Shown one piece after another: positions 17,506 through 26,303 of a DNA stretch of 58,273 nt (positions are counted from its first letter, which is position 1; each line of letters opens with the position of its first letter). The translations under genes and the position numbers were made by a program. The DNA is from Polaromonas sp. YR568 (GTDB taxonomy: Bacteria; Pseudomonadota; Gammaproteobacteria; Burkholderiales; Burkholderiaceae_C), in assembly GCA_945878995.1 (NCBI GenBank), contig CAMCUN010000017.1:1-58273 (forward strand), written 5' to 3'. The notes under the pieces were generated by a model that worked only from the letters and a program-made list of their open reading frames with translations, was not told the DNA's origin and ran no database searches.

Positions 17506-17840
17506 CGTCCGATTACATTTTCGTGCATCCTGTACACGTTCAAAGGCTTGGGACGTAGCCGCCAACTGGCTGATCGGCTTGACAGACCCCGTGACTCGGC
17601 AGCGGCTGAACAAGCGCTTGCTCAACTTGTCACTCGGCAGCCTGGGTGACATTGCACCATTGGGCGAGGGCGTGCTTGAGATGCGTGAACATTTCGGGCC
17701 AGGATGGCGCATGTACTGCCTGCATGGACTAAGTCATGCGAGGCCAAACGCTGGTCATCATGCTCGGGGGTGGCGACAAATCCACCCCATCCAAAGACAT
17801 TCGCCAAGCCATTGAATTGGCACAACAGTTGGAGGACTGA
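17506..17840 (+). pseudogene. degraded HigB/RelE-type (phage Gp49-like) toxin
   Basis: The remains of an addiction-module killer protein directly upstream of its antitoxin. One frame gives WLIGLTDPVTRQRLNKRLL, GDIAPLGEGVLEMREHFGPG and WRMYC (about 17558-17717). Another gives RGQTLVIMLGGGDKST and IRQAIELAQQLED (17737-17840). These are consecutive blocks of the usual toxin of about 100 residues, interrupted by roughly 13 extra bases near 17718-17735 (around CATGGACTAAGTCATG), which shift the frame. No good start codon is seen at the 5-prime end, and a further shift there is likely. The toxin is probably inactive. Confidence 0.72.
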
Positions 17841-17843
17841 TTC

Positions 17844-18152
17844 ATGCGCCCAAAAATCAAGATATCTGAATTACCAGATTTCGATGCTGCGGAATTTCTT
17901 CAAACCGACGCAGACATTGCGGCATACCTGAGCACGGTCCTGGAAGAAAACGACGCGGGCCTGCTGGCTGCAGCACTGGGTGACATTGCAAGCGCCCGAG
18001 GCATGACCCAAGTCGCCAAAGAGGCGGGCATCACCCGGGAGGCACTTTATAAAGCCCTGCGGCCTGGGAGCGAGCCCAGGTTTGAAACGGTGTCACGCGT
18101 GTGCGCGGCGTTGGGTGTCAAGCTGGTGGCGCAGCCTTTGCAAGCTGGTTGA
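17844..18152 (+). CDS. HigA-like addiction module antitoxin
   Basis: A 102-residue helix-turn-helix antitoxin of the putative addiction-module antidote family. The conserved part reads AAYLSTVLEENDAGLLAAAL, then ARGMTQVAKEAGITREALYK and ETVSRVCAALGVKL. The start at 17844 has GGAGGA eight to thirteen bases upstream and lies three bases after the toxin remnant stop, as in intact pairs. With its toxin broken, this is an orphan antitoxin. The reading frame itself looks intact. Confidence 0.85.
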   Translation: MRPKIKISELPDFDAAEFLQTDADIAAYLSTVLEENDAGLLAAALGDIASARGMTQVAKEAGITREALYKALRPGSEPRFETVSRVCAALGVKLVAQPLQAG

Positions 18153-18210
18153 ACCGCAGCTTTTGAATTTGCAAAGTGTGCGTTTGCCAAGTGCATTGAC
18201 GCACACGGGA

Positions 18211-18257
18211 GACAAGCGAACGTTCACCTGCTTGTCTTTGATGGCGTTGGGCCTGGC
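18211..18257 (-). pseudogene. relic of a CopG-like antitoxin gene
   Basis: A 47-base stretch matches 20512-20558 at 43 of 47 positions by my count. On the minus strand it reads AIKDKQVNVRLS, against AIKDKRVNIRLS in the intact antitoxin at 20349-20663. The similarity stops on both sides. It is a decayed fragment of a second copy of that antitoxin family, lying between the HigA-like gene and the hipBA control region. Confidence 0.6.
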
Positions 18258-18274
18258 ACTGCAGTTCTATTGAA

Positions 18275-18294
18275 TTTCCCATTCACGCAGGAAA
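18275..18294. promoter_or_regulatory. hipBA operator 1
   Basis: TTTCC-N10-GGAAA forms a near-perfect inverted repeat (ATTTCC/GGAAAT when extended by one base each side). Its centre is exactly 51 bp from operator 2. It lies upstream of the proposed promoter. E. coli HipB binds a related TATCC-N8-GGATA site. Confidence 0.65.
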
Positions 18295-18326
18295 TACGGC
18301 CACATTGCAGATCGCCCACATTAAAG

Positions 18327-18344
18327 TTCCTACAAGCCAAGGAA
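18327..18344. promoter_or_regulatory. hipBA operator 2
   Basis: TTCC-N10-GGAA ends six bases before the -35 box of the hipBA promoter. Its centre is exactly 51 bp from those of operators 1 and 3. Confidence 0.65.
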
Positions 18345-18350
18345 TACCGT

Positions 18351-18379
18351 TTGACTGGCCAGCTGATCTGCTCTAAATT
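18351..18379 (+). promoter_or_regulatory. sigma-70 promoter of hipBA
   Basis: TTGACT and TAAATT are separated by 17 bases, a strong sigma-70 arrangement. The -10 overlaps operator 3 and the -35 follows operator 2. A transcript would start near 18386, giving a very short leader before the hipB ATG at 18401. Confidence 0.65.
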
Positions 18380-18395
18380 CCTGCTTAGACAGGAA
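18378..18395. promoter_or_regulatory. hipBA operator 3, overlapping the -10 and the ribosome binding site
   Basis: TTCC-N10-GGAA lies within the longer inverted repeat ATTCCTG-N6-CAGGAAT (18377-18396). It covers part of the -10 box, and its right arm contains the AGGAA used as ribosome binding site by hipB. Confidence 0.68.
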
Positions 18396-18400
18396 TATTT

Positions 18401-18748
18401 ATGCAAATACCTCTCACATCCGTCCAAGAGGCAGGCCTTGCCATTCGAACCATGCGCAAGCGCGCGGGAATCCGCATTGACGACTTTGCGCTCACGGCAG
18501 GCGTGAGCAAGCAGTTCATGACCGACTTGGAAAACGGCAAACCCACCATTCAAATGGGCATGGTGCTGCGTCTGTTGCAGCGCCTGGGTCTTGGTGTGAG
18601 CCTGGACCTGCCTGACGCTGCGGCAGACGCCTTCCGGGCCGAGTGCGACAAGCAGGCCCGCCGGCGTGCTCAGAAAACTGGATTGGACGCCCCCGTTGCA
18701 GCGGTTCGCGCCAGAAAGGTGTCTGGCGCTGGAAAGGCCCCCCGGTGA
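18401..18748 (+). CDS. hipB: HipB-like antitoxin and repressor
   Basis: A 115-residue DNA-binding antitoxin with an Xre-type helix-turn-helix: AGLAIRTMRKRAGIRIDDFA then GVSKQFMTDLENGKPTIQMG (about residues 12-50). The C-terminal tail is Arg/Lys/Ala-rich and unstructured-looking, as in proteins that keep HipA bound. The gene starts five bases after the third operator. It overlaps hipA by four bases (GTGA), so the pair is translationally coupled. It should bind the TTCC-N10-GGAA sites and repress its own operon. Confidence 0.9.
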   Translation: MQIPLTSVQEAGLAIRTMRKRAGIRIDDFALTAGVSKQFMTDLENGKPTIQMGMVLRLLQRLGLGVSLDLPDAAADAFRAECDKQARRRAQKTGLDAPVAAVRARKVSGAGKAPR

Positions 18749-20235
18749 GTGATTCAGCGTTTGCACCACTGCCAGAAGGCGGCCGGTGTCTGAACATCTT
18801 CGTCAACCAGAACCTGCTGGGCACGCTGCACGAAGACAAAGACCTGTGGGCGCTGGCGTATGACCCAACATGGGTAGACAGGGAAGGCAGTTTTGACCTC
18901 TCGCCCGCCTTGCCTCGCAGCCAACTGCTGCACCGGGACGGCGCAACATCGCGCCCGGTGCAATGGTACTTTGACAATTTGCTGCCTGAAGAAAAGCTGC
19001 GCGAGCTCATCGCAGGCGATGCGCGCCTTCAGGACAAGGACGACGCTTTTGCGCTGCTGGCCTACCTCGGTGCGGAGTCTGCGGGGTCACTGACCTTGCT
19101 GCCGCCCGGACAAACACCCGACGAGCACGCCACGCTCAAGCCCTTGTCCTATGAAGCGCTGAGCCGGCGCATCGCGGGCTTGCCCAAGACCACGCTGACC
19201 AAAGAGGCACCCAAGCGCATGTCTTTGGCCGGTGCCCAGCACAAGCTGCTGGTGGTGCTCAAGGGCCAAGACTTGTACGAGCCGGTGGGATCCACGCCGT
19301 CTACCCACATTCTCAAGCCCGACCACCCTGACAGCGCGTCTTACCCGGCTTCCAGCTACCTGGAATGGCTGACCATGCGACTGGCCAAAGCCGCGCGCCT
19401 GAACGTGCCGCCCGTGCATTTGCTGCGCGTGCCGCAGCCGGTCTACGCCATTGAAAGATTCGACCGGCGTTATACAGCCCAGGACATGCGGGCTGACACG
19501 GGGGTGGTGCCTGCGGCCGTGGAGCGCCTCCACGTCATAGACGCGTGTCAGCTGCTCAATAAATCGCGTGTGTTCAAGCATTCGGGGGCAAGCGTGCAGG
19601 CTTTGCGCGAGGTGGTGCTGACCTGCGGCGACGAGCTCACACTGCCGGTCAAGCTGTTCAGGTGGCTGGTGTTCAACCTGTTGGTGGGCAATGATGACTG
19701 CCACCTGAAGAACTTGTCTTTTCTGGTCACTGCAGGCCGAGTAGAGCTTTCACCTCACTACGACCTCTTGGCCACCGGGGTCTACCACACCCGTGCATTT
19801 GCTGACGAGCGGGCCACCTGGCCCGCGGTCCCTTTGGCTGTGCGTCTTTCAGAGCAAGTCAGGCAATTCGATCAGGTCACACCCCATGAGGTGCTCCACG
19901 CGGCCGAGGTTTTGGGCGTGCCCGCCTCCGTGGCGGTGCGGGTGATCAACGAAGTGGTCCGCCGAACTTTGCGCGAGTTCGATGCGGTTTACACGAGCCA
20001 CTACCCACAGACCCAAGGACTCTTGAATGAGCTCACCCAAAGGGGTTTGAAGAAACAAGCTCAGATGCCTGCGCCTTTGATAGATGCTCAGGCGGACATC
20101 GCCAGCGAGGCTGATGGCGGCCAGACTCAAGACACGAGCGCTGACCGGCTGGTGCAAGCTCAGCAGTTGAAAGTGCTGAGGGTTTTGCGCTACATGGTGC
20201 TGCCCGAGATGGCCCAGCGTTTGCTGGGCGACTGA
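18745..20235 (+). CDS. hipA: HipA-like serine/threonine kinase toxin
   Basis: A 496-residue kinase of the HipA family; known members phosphorylate aminoacyl-tRNA synthetases and induce dormancy. The N-subdomain opens LNIFVNQNLLGTLHEDKD and contains PVQWYFDNLLPEE. The ATP-site loop is MSLAGAQHKLLVV (about residues 159-171), followed by STHILKPDHPDS. The catalytic segment is GNDDCHLKNLSFL (315-327) and the metal-binding Asp is in LSPHYDLL (about residue 340). The GTG start at 18745 overlaps the hipB stop. It is longer than E. coli HipA (440), with a C-terminal extension of about 50 residues rich in Gln, Asp and Ala that I do not recognise. All key residues seem present, so it is probably active. 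Confidence 0.9.
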   Translation: MSDSAFAPLPEGGRCLNIFVNQNLLGTLHEDKDLWALAYDPTWVDREGSFDLSPALPRSQLLHRDGATSRPVQWYFDNLLPEEKLRELIAGDARLQDKDDAFALLAYLGAESAGSLTLLPPGQTPDEHATLKPLSYEALSRRIAGLPKTTLTKEAPKRMSLAGAQHKLLVVLKGQDLYEPVGSTPSTHILKPDHPDSASYPASSYLEWLTMRLAKAARLNVPPVHLLRVPQPVYAIERFDRRYTAQDMRADTGVVPAAVERLHVIDACQLLNKSRVFKHSGASVQALREVVLTCGDELTLPVKLFRWLVFNLLVGNDDCHLKNLSFLVTAGRVELSPHYDLLATGVYHTRAFADERATWPAVPLAVRLSEQVRQFDQVTPHEVLHAAEVLGVPASVAVRVINEVVRRTLREFDAVYTSHYPQTQGLLNELTQRGLKKQAQMPAPLIDAQADIASEADGGQTQDTSADRLVQAQQLKVLRVLRYMVLPEMAQRLLGD

Positions 20236-20257
20236 GGTGAGGCGAATGGGGTCAACG

Positions 20258-20288
20258 CCCATGCCTGCCTGCCCAAGGGCTGCATGGG
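20258..20288. terminator. possible hairpin between convergent hipA and the antitoxin gene
   Basis: CCCATGC and GCATGGG form a seven-base stem with a 17-base loop in the gap between two convergent transcription units. There is no T-run on either strand, so an intrinsic terminator is only a weak possibility. Confidence 0.2.
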
Positions 20289-20348
20289 GAATGCCCAGAG
20301 AGTCAGCCGTGGGGCGCCAAACACGCGCAAGCCATGCGACCTTGACTT

Positions 20349-20663
20349 TCAGCTTGCGTCTGCCATCCAGTGCGGCTGAGGATAGTTTGCCGGTGCCTCT
20401 CTTTCGGTCAACTTGCCTGCCACGTACTTGTGCAAAACGCTGGCGATCAGCGTTTGGTAGGGCATGCCTTCAGACAGTGCCTTGGCCTGCAGATCGAGCA
20501 GGTCTGCAGACGACAAGCGAATGTTCACCCGCTTGTCTTTGATGGCGGTGGCCCTGGCGGCCTCACGCAAGCCTTGCAGGTCAGCCTTGCTGGCCACCGG
20601 CTTAAGTTGCCCGGCTTCGTAGGCGTTGAGCACTTCAAGTTCGTAGGGATCAAGCTTAGACAT
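20349..20663 (-). CDS. CopG-like (ribbon-helix-helix) antitoxin
   Basis: A 104-residue antitoxin. The C-terminal half carries the ribbon-helix-helix pattern KDKRVNIRLSSADLLDLQAK then GMPYQTLIASVLHKY. The N-terminus, MSKLDPYELEVLNAYEAGQL, is typical of antitoxins paired with BrnT-like toxins. It overlaps the upstream toxin gene by eight bases. A decayed relative of this gene lies at 18211-18257. Confidence 0.82.
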   Translation of the reverse strand: MSKLDPYELEVLNAYEAGQLKPVASKADLQGLREAARATAIKDKRVNIRLSSADLLDLQAKALSEGMPYQTLIASVLHKYVAGKLTEREAPANYPQPHWMADAS

Positions 20664-20943
20664 TGTTGGATTCCTTCAAGATGAAATCGCGCGTGGCCTT
20701 TCGGCTTGGAATGATGGTTTTGAGAAAGAAATGGTCGTCTTCTTCAACGAAGGGAACCAAAAAAGCATAGCCAGCAAGTTCAACCACCATGATCTTTTGT
20801 CGCGGGTACTTGGCAGGGTTGGGGTGCGGCACCAATTCAAGCAAGCCACCGGTCTCCACTGCCACTGTGATTTCCTCAAAACAAACGCCCCTGTCTTGCT
20901 TGAGCAGCTTGTTTTTGTCTGAGGACCACCGAAACGGCTTCAT
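20656..20943 (-). CDS. BrnT-like toxin
   Basis: A 95-residue small basic protein with the pattern FRWSSDKNKLLKQDRGVCFE, then NPAKYPRQKIMVVEL and LVPFVEEDDHFFLKTIIPSR. This matches BrnT-type RNase toxins of the RelE-like fold as I know them. The toxin gene comes first and the antitoxin second, overlapping by eight bases, the order known for brnTA. An inverted repeat CTTTG-N7-CAAAG at 20945-20961 directly before the start could be the autoregulatory operator. I could not identify catalytic residues with certainty. Confidence 0.78.
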   Translation of the reverse strand: MKPFRWSSDKNKLLKQDRGVCFEEITVAVETGGLLELVPHPNPAKYPRQKIMVVELAGYAFLVPFVEEDDHFFLKTIIPSRKATRDFILKESNNV

Positions 20944-20944
20944 T

Positions 20945-20961
20945 CTTTGATGGTAGCAAAG
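20945..20961. promoter_or_regulatory. candidate operator of the BrnT-like toxin-antitoxin operon
   Basis: CTTTG-N7-CAAAG lies immediately upstream of the toxin start codon. Its position fits antitoxin autoregulation, but the arms are only five bases long. Confidence 0.3.
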
Positions 20962-21133
20962 TGTGTGCTTTTTGTCATCAAGCCAAAGATAAACAAGAGT
21001 TCATTTTTTCAACAGGCGTCGACGCTTGGTTCTCCAAGGCACACACTCGACCCAGAGCCAAAGCAGCGTCAGGTGCGTTTCAGACGCGGCCTGCGCTGCC
21101 GCGACAATCGCCTCCTATCTTGAGGAACGCATT

Positions 21134-24100
21134 GTGGAAAAGAACAAACCATCGGGACTGTACGAACCCAGCCACATCAAGCAGGTGTGGGCGCGCATTC
21201 AGTCTGAGCTAGAAATGTCAGGAAACGCTGTGTCCGCAGCCCTCACGCCGACTGACGAGGCGCGGCTGCAAAAACTGCTGGTTTTGGTGGCTTTGCTGGG
21301 CCAGGATTCCAGCGTGGCGGAGCTCACAGAGATGGTTCGCCAGCATGGCGGGTTGGTGCAATGGCAAGGCTCGGTCAATGACGCCACGGTTCGGGCCATG
21401 GCGAACCAGTTGCGCCAGCGCGGCCTGCTCAGCTTCAACCATGCCATGCGCACGCAGCTCCATACTGACAGCGCCAGGCGCCACGATGTCTTGCTGGCGG
21501 CCTACAGTGCCGTGGACGCCAAGGCGCTGATAGAGCGCGCTGTGCAGCTTGTGCGTGCCGGCATGCCTTACCAATACCAATGGGCGGCGCAGCCCGTGCA
21601 GCAGGGCACTGCGCTGTGTGTGGTGCGCGCCATGCTGTGGGGGTGGGTGCAGCCCCGATGAGGTGCAAACCGCTTTGCGCGCCGAGCACCGTTCGCCATG
21701 GGTCAAGCAACTGGCGGTGACGGTGTGGAGCGAGGCCTGGATGCCGGAAATGCTGGATCGCATTCATCCGGAGTGGCAGAATTTTTTGATCGGGTTGAGC
21801 TTGCAGGTGAGCGATTCGGCGATGTACACGCAGGTGCAGGACTGGGCTGTGGAGGCACTTGGCCAGAGGCGTTTGTCGCCCTCCCCGGCTTTGCGTTTGA
21901 ACTTGGGCATGTCTTTGCTGGCGGCCAACCGCGCCGCCCAAGCCCAGGCTTTGCTAGGCGCGCAGTGGTGGCAAGCCGCACCGGTGTATGGCCAGCTGGT
22001 GGCGGCCACCCTGGCTTTGCAAAGCGGGGATGCAGCGAGCGCGCGCAAGGAGTTTTTGGCCGTGGGCAAGGCCTTGCGGGCGGCCAAGGTCAAGCCCCAC
22101 GAGATGATGCCGACCTGGGTGATTCGCCTTGAACTGCTGGCCTGGCTGTGCAGTGAGGACCACAAAGACTGGGAGCAAGCCCGCAAGCTGTGCGTGGCCG
22201 CCTCGGGTCGGCGCCAGCCCGAGTTGGAAGAGGGCCCGGCTGGGGCCTGGGTTCATGCGATTGATGCGCGCATGGGCAAGGGCTTGTGGAGCCCCCGAGA
22301 CACCCAGTATGTGATTCATGGCCTGCTGGAGCCCGACGCGGTCTTGCAGCTGGCCTGGCTGGGCAAGCCCGTGCCGCCACCCGACCTGGACACCCTGGCG
22401 CGCCTGATTGAAGGGCTCAAGCACCAACGCCAGGCCAGCATGCTGGCCCCTGTGCTAGAAGCCTGCGAGCGCCTGGGCTGGCCAGTGCCCCCCTGGAATG
22501 AGCAAGACGGCGTGCGGCCGGCGCGCCTCTTTGGCGCGCCACCCGAGCCTTGGCGCGATGCGCTGCAGGCTGTCTTGAACCTGGCCTCCGCCACGGACGG
22601 CGAGCTCACGGCCGACAAGCCTGCACTGCAATGGGCCTGGAGCTTGAAGGTGGACGAGCACGGCCGGCCTGTGGACATCAGCCTGTTGGAGATGAGCACG
22701 GGCGCGCGCGGCGCGGTCAAGCTCAAGCCGCTGGGCTGGGTGGCCGCGCAAAAGCGCCAGGGCCTGCCCGCCCGCGACAGTGCGGTGCTGCGGCATTTGC
22801 GGCGCCTGCGCGCGGGCTCAGGCAGCGTGCTGTCCATCAGCGGGGCTTTGCAGGCCTTGCGCGGCCACCCTTGCGTGATGTTGGAGGACAGGCCGCAGGA
22901 GTGGCTGGAACTGGTTGCTGCCCAACCGCGCCTGATGGTCAAGCGCGAAGGCGAGGGCGAGGGCGCCACCTATGGTTTTGACATCGATCCACCGCTGCGC
23001 CTGGACACCCTGGCTGAGCTGCCCGAGCAGCTGGAGCTGCAGGTGTGGGGCAGCGAGCGCGAGGAGGCCAAGGCCGACCGCGAGCCTTGGCGCATTTTGC
23101 GCATCGCCCCAGGGGTGGCGCGCCTGATTCACATCAGCAAGGCGCAGCAGCAAGTGGCCGACCTCATTGAGGCGGGCTGGCGCGTGCCCGCCCACGCCCA
23201 GACCGAGCTCAACGCCGCGCTGCAGGCGATGGCCCAGCACTTTGAGTTGCAAGGTGACGCCTTGACCGGCCGCCAGGTGAGCGCCGAGAGCCGGCTGCGC
23301 GCGCAGCTGGCCCCGGCGGGTGAGGGCTTGACCCTGCGCTTTGTGGTGCAGCCCTTTGGCGACTTTGGCCCGGTCATGGTGCCTGGCCTGGGCCGTAACC
23401 GCCTGGTGTGTGTGCACGAGGGCCACAGCCTGTGGTGCGAACGCCAGCTGAGCGAGGAGCGGCGCTGGCTGGCCGACGTGCTGGCCCAGTTGCCCATGCT
23501 CGATGCCGAGCTCAGCCCGGACCAGGTGGTCTTGCTCGACCAGGCCGAAGAAGCCCTGAGTGTGTTGGACTTGCTGCCCCAGGCGCCTGGCGTGGTGGCC
23601 ATCGACTGGCCCAAGGGGCGCACGGTGAGCCTGCAGCGCGTGGACGGCAGCCAGCTCTCCATCAAGGTGGGCAGCGGGCGTGACTGGCTGGCGCTGGAGG
23701 GCGAGCTCCAGCTCGACGAGGGCCGCGTGCTCAGCCTGCAGCAGCTGCTGGGCCTGATGCGCGGCAGCGCAGGCCGCTTTGTCACCTTGGCCGAAGGCCA
23801 GGTGCTGGCGCTGAGCGAGCGCCTGCGCCAGCAGCTCAAAGACTTGGAGGGCCTGGCCCAGCAAAGCAAAAAATCCGGCGTGCAACTGCCCCACGCGGCT
23901 GCCGCCTGGCTGAGCGAGCAAATGGGCGGCATCGCGCTCGAAGGCGATGCGGCCTGGAAAGAACGGGTCAACGCCCTGGCCCAGGCCAGCACCTGGGCGC
24001 CTGCGGTGCCCAGCACGCTGCAGGCCCAGCTGCGCGACTACCAGCAGCAAGGCTTTGAATGGATGTCGCGCTTGGCGCAGTCGGGCCTGGGCGCGTGCCT

Positions 24101-25400
24101 GGCCGACGACATGGGTCTGGGCAAGACCGTGCAGACCCTGGCCCTGCTTTTGCAGCGAGCGCCCCTGGGACCCGCGCTGGTGCTGGCACCCACCTCGGTG
24201 TGCAGCAACTGGCGCGACGAGATCCACCGCTTTGCGCCCAGCCTGCAGGTCACCGTCTACCACGAGGCCGACGACCGCGCCCAGGTGTGGCAGGCCTTAG
24301 GGCCCGGGCAGGTGCTGGTGGCCAGCTACGGGCTGGCCCTGCAGGACGCCGAGGCCTTCAGCGCCCCGCGCTGGGCCAGCCTGGTGATGGACGAGGCGCA
24401 GGCGCTCAAAAACGCAAACACCCAACGCGCGCAGATGGTGGGCCAGTTGCAGGCCGACTTCAGGCTGGCGCTGTCGGGCACACCGGTGGAAAACCGCTTG
24501 TCTGAGCTGTGGTCGCTGATGAGCCTGCTCAACCCGGGGCTGTTGGGCTCGCAAGCGCAGTTCCAGGAGCGCTTTGCCGGCCCCATTGAGCGCCAGCAAG
24601 ACCCAGCCGTGCGCCAGCGGCTGCGCCGCATCATCTCGCCCTTTTTGCTGCGCCGCGCCAAGGCCCAGGTGCTGCAAGACCTGCCGCCGCGCACCGAGAT
24701 CGTCCACCTGGTGGTGCCCAGCGAGGCCGAGCGCAGCCTGCAAGAGGCGCTGCGCCGCCAGGCCCGCGAAGAAGTGGCCAAGGCCGCCAAAGACAAAAAA
24801 GGCCCGCAGATGCGCATGCTGGCCGAGCTCATGAAGCTGCGCCGCGCCGCCTGCGACCCGCGCCTGGTGGTGCCCGAGATGGGCCTGTCGGGCGCCAAGA
24901 TCGAAGAGTTCGAGCGCCTGGTGCAAGAGCTGGTGGCCGGCCAACACAAAGCGCTGGTGTTCAGCCAGTTCACCGACTACCTGGCGCTCCTGGCCGAGCG
25001 GCTCAAGGCCCTGGGCGTGGCCTTTCAGTATCTTGACGGCTCCACCCCTGCGGCCGAGCGCAGCAAGCGTGTGACGGCCTTTCAGCAAGGCCAAGGCGAG
25101 GTGTTTTTGATCAGCCTCAAAGCCGGCGGCTTTGGCCTGAACCTGACGGCGGCCGACTACGTGATCATTGTGGACCCGTGGTGGAACCCCGCCGCCGAAG
25201 ACCAAGCCAGCGGCCGCGCCCACCGCATGGGCCAGCAGCGGCCCGTCACGGTCTACCGCCTGGTCACGCAAGGCTCGATTGAAGAGCGCATTTTGGCCAT
25301 GCACCACGACAAGCGCAGCCTGGCCGACAGCATGCTCAACGACCAAGACGGCAGCGCCGTGCTGGACGCGCAGGCGCTGGCGGAATTGCTCAGGGATTGA
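21134..25400 (+). pseudogene. SNF2-family helicase, interrupted by a one-base frameshift
   Basis: A large ATPase of the SNF2/RapA type split into two frames. The first piece runs from a GTG at 21134 (GAGGA seven bases upstream) to a stop at 21659-21661. The second frame continues from about 21645 to 25400. A single extra G in the GGGGG run at 21639-21643 explains the shift; restored, the product would be about 1421 residues. The C-terminal half has the full motor: Walker A ADDMGLGKTVQTL (near 24105), the box-II motif MDEAQALKN (near 24389), LSGTPVENRL, and helicase-C FSQFTDYL, ISLKAGGFGLNLT and ASGRAHRMGQ (near 25210). The N-terminal 800 residues are TPR-like and helical. Without an upstream start the second piece may not be made. 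Confidence 0.82.
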
Positions 25401-25505
25401 GGCTAAGGCGCAGGTGGTCGATGACATGAAGGCTTCGGGCGAACCGGTGCCCGATGTCCTGGCTTGAAAAGTCCTGCATGAAGTGCCTAAGCACGGCGAC
25501 CTAAC

Positions 25506-25913
25506 TCAAGCCATCCAGTCTTCCAATTTCAAGCCCGGCACCCTTTTGAAATGCCGCGTGTTGTGCGTGACCAAGGGCAGGTCCAGCACCAAGGCATGCG
25601 CGGCGATTTGGGTGTCCATGTGGCCTATGGGCTGCCCGCTGTGTTGTAAGCGAGCGGCGATTTCTCCGTAACGGTCGGCCGCTTCTGCAGTCCATGGCAG
25701 GACTGGAAATTCATTGAGCAACAAGTCTATGGTGCGTCGTCGTTTGTCATCGGCTTGCAAAAGTGCCACGCCAAATTGTGTTTCGGCGCGGGTGATGGCA
25801 GAGATGGCGAGCTCCTGCTTTTTAAGCCCTGCCAGCATGCGTTTTTGAAGCGCAGCTGAGCTGTTGCGTGCAAAGTAGCCCAGGATATTGGTGTCTACCA
25901 GGTACTTGATCAA
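25506..25913 (-). CDS. vapC: VapC-like PIN-domain ribonuclease toxin
   Basis: A 135-residue PIN-domain protein. The acidic metal-binding residues expected in VapC toxins are seen at Asp7 (YLVDTNI), Glu44 (TRAETQ) and Asp100 (GHMDTQIAA). The VTHNTRHFKRV motif near the C-terminus is also typical. VapC toxins cleave RNA, often initiator tRNA. It overlaps the upstream vapB by four bases (ATGA). It looks intact. Confidence 0.92.
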   Translation of the reverse strand: MIKYLVDTNILGYFARNSSAALQKRMLAGLKKQELAISAITRAETQFGVALLQADDKRRRTIDLLLNEFPVLPWTAEAADRYGEIAARLQHSGQPIGHMDTQIAAHALVLDLPLVTHNTRHFKRVPGLKLEDWMA

Positions 25914-26239
25914 GTGCGAACCTTGGTTTTGGCCGTGCGCTTGGCAAGGGCTTGGGGAGCAGGTGTGTGGTCCCAGTCCTGAAACGGATTTTCAGGTGGC
26001 ATGTTTTGCCGGCTGGCATCAGACAAAAAGCTCTCAGGCAGGGGGTTGTCTGCAATGGCAGCCATGAGCGTGTCCAAGCGGCGCTGACGCAACGCCTCCG
26101 AATCCTTGGGCTTGAGCGTGATCTCGCCCGTGAGCTCGTTTTTTACTATCCACATTTCATCGACATTCACACGGAATGCCTTGGGCAGTCGTATGGCTTG
26201 ACTGTGACCGTTGGTAAAAACTTTGGCGGTGGCCAGCAT
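25910..26239 (-). CDS. vapB: VapB-like antitoxin, AbrB/SpoVT type
   Basis: A 109-residue antitoxin. The N-terminal swapped-hairpin AbrB domain reads MLATAKVFTNGHSQAIRLPK, then DEMWIVKNELTGEITLKPK. The C-terminal half, with ESFLSDAS and DWDHTPAPQA, is the part that usually wraps VapC. The start at 26239 opens on the conserved AbrB domain; the longer upstream frame overlaps the Hsp70 gene. An inverted repeat ATGTA-N16-TACAT lies 17 bases upstream and probably serves as its operator. Confidence 0.88.
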   Translation of the reverse strand: MLATAKVFTNGHSQAIRLPKAFRVNVDEMWIVKNELTGEITLKPKDSEALRQRRLDTLMAAIADNPLPESFLSDASRQNMPPENPFQDWDHTPAPQALAKRTAKTKVRT

Positions 26240-26255
26240 GGTGGGCTCCGTAAAA

Positions 26256-26281
26256 ATGTATCTATGGAAATGTGGGTACAT
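26256..26281. promoter_or_regulatory. candidate VapB operator
   Basis: ATGTA-N16-TACAT lies just upstream of vapB, in an AT-richer stretch between vapB and the Hsp70 gene. The location fits autoregulation by the VapBC complex. Confidence 0.45.
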
Positions 26282-26303
26282 TACCACCGGCCAAAGCCAC
26301 AAG

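Noticed and set aside
17579..17815. Frame of 78 codons as a complete small toxin
   Set aside because: It begins at a TTG within the toxin's conserved part and loses the conserved C-terminal blocks, which lie in another frame; it is part of a degraded gene.
22818..24263. 481-codon open frame antisense to the SNF2 helicase
   Set aside because: Low-complexity His/Gln/Gly-rich translation, fully antisense to recognised helicase sequence.
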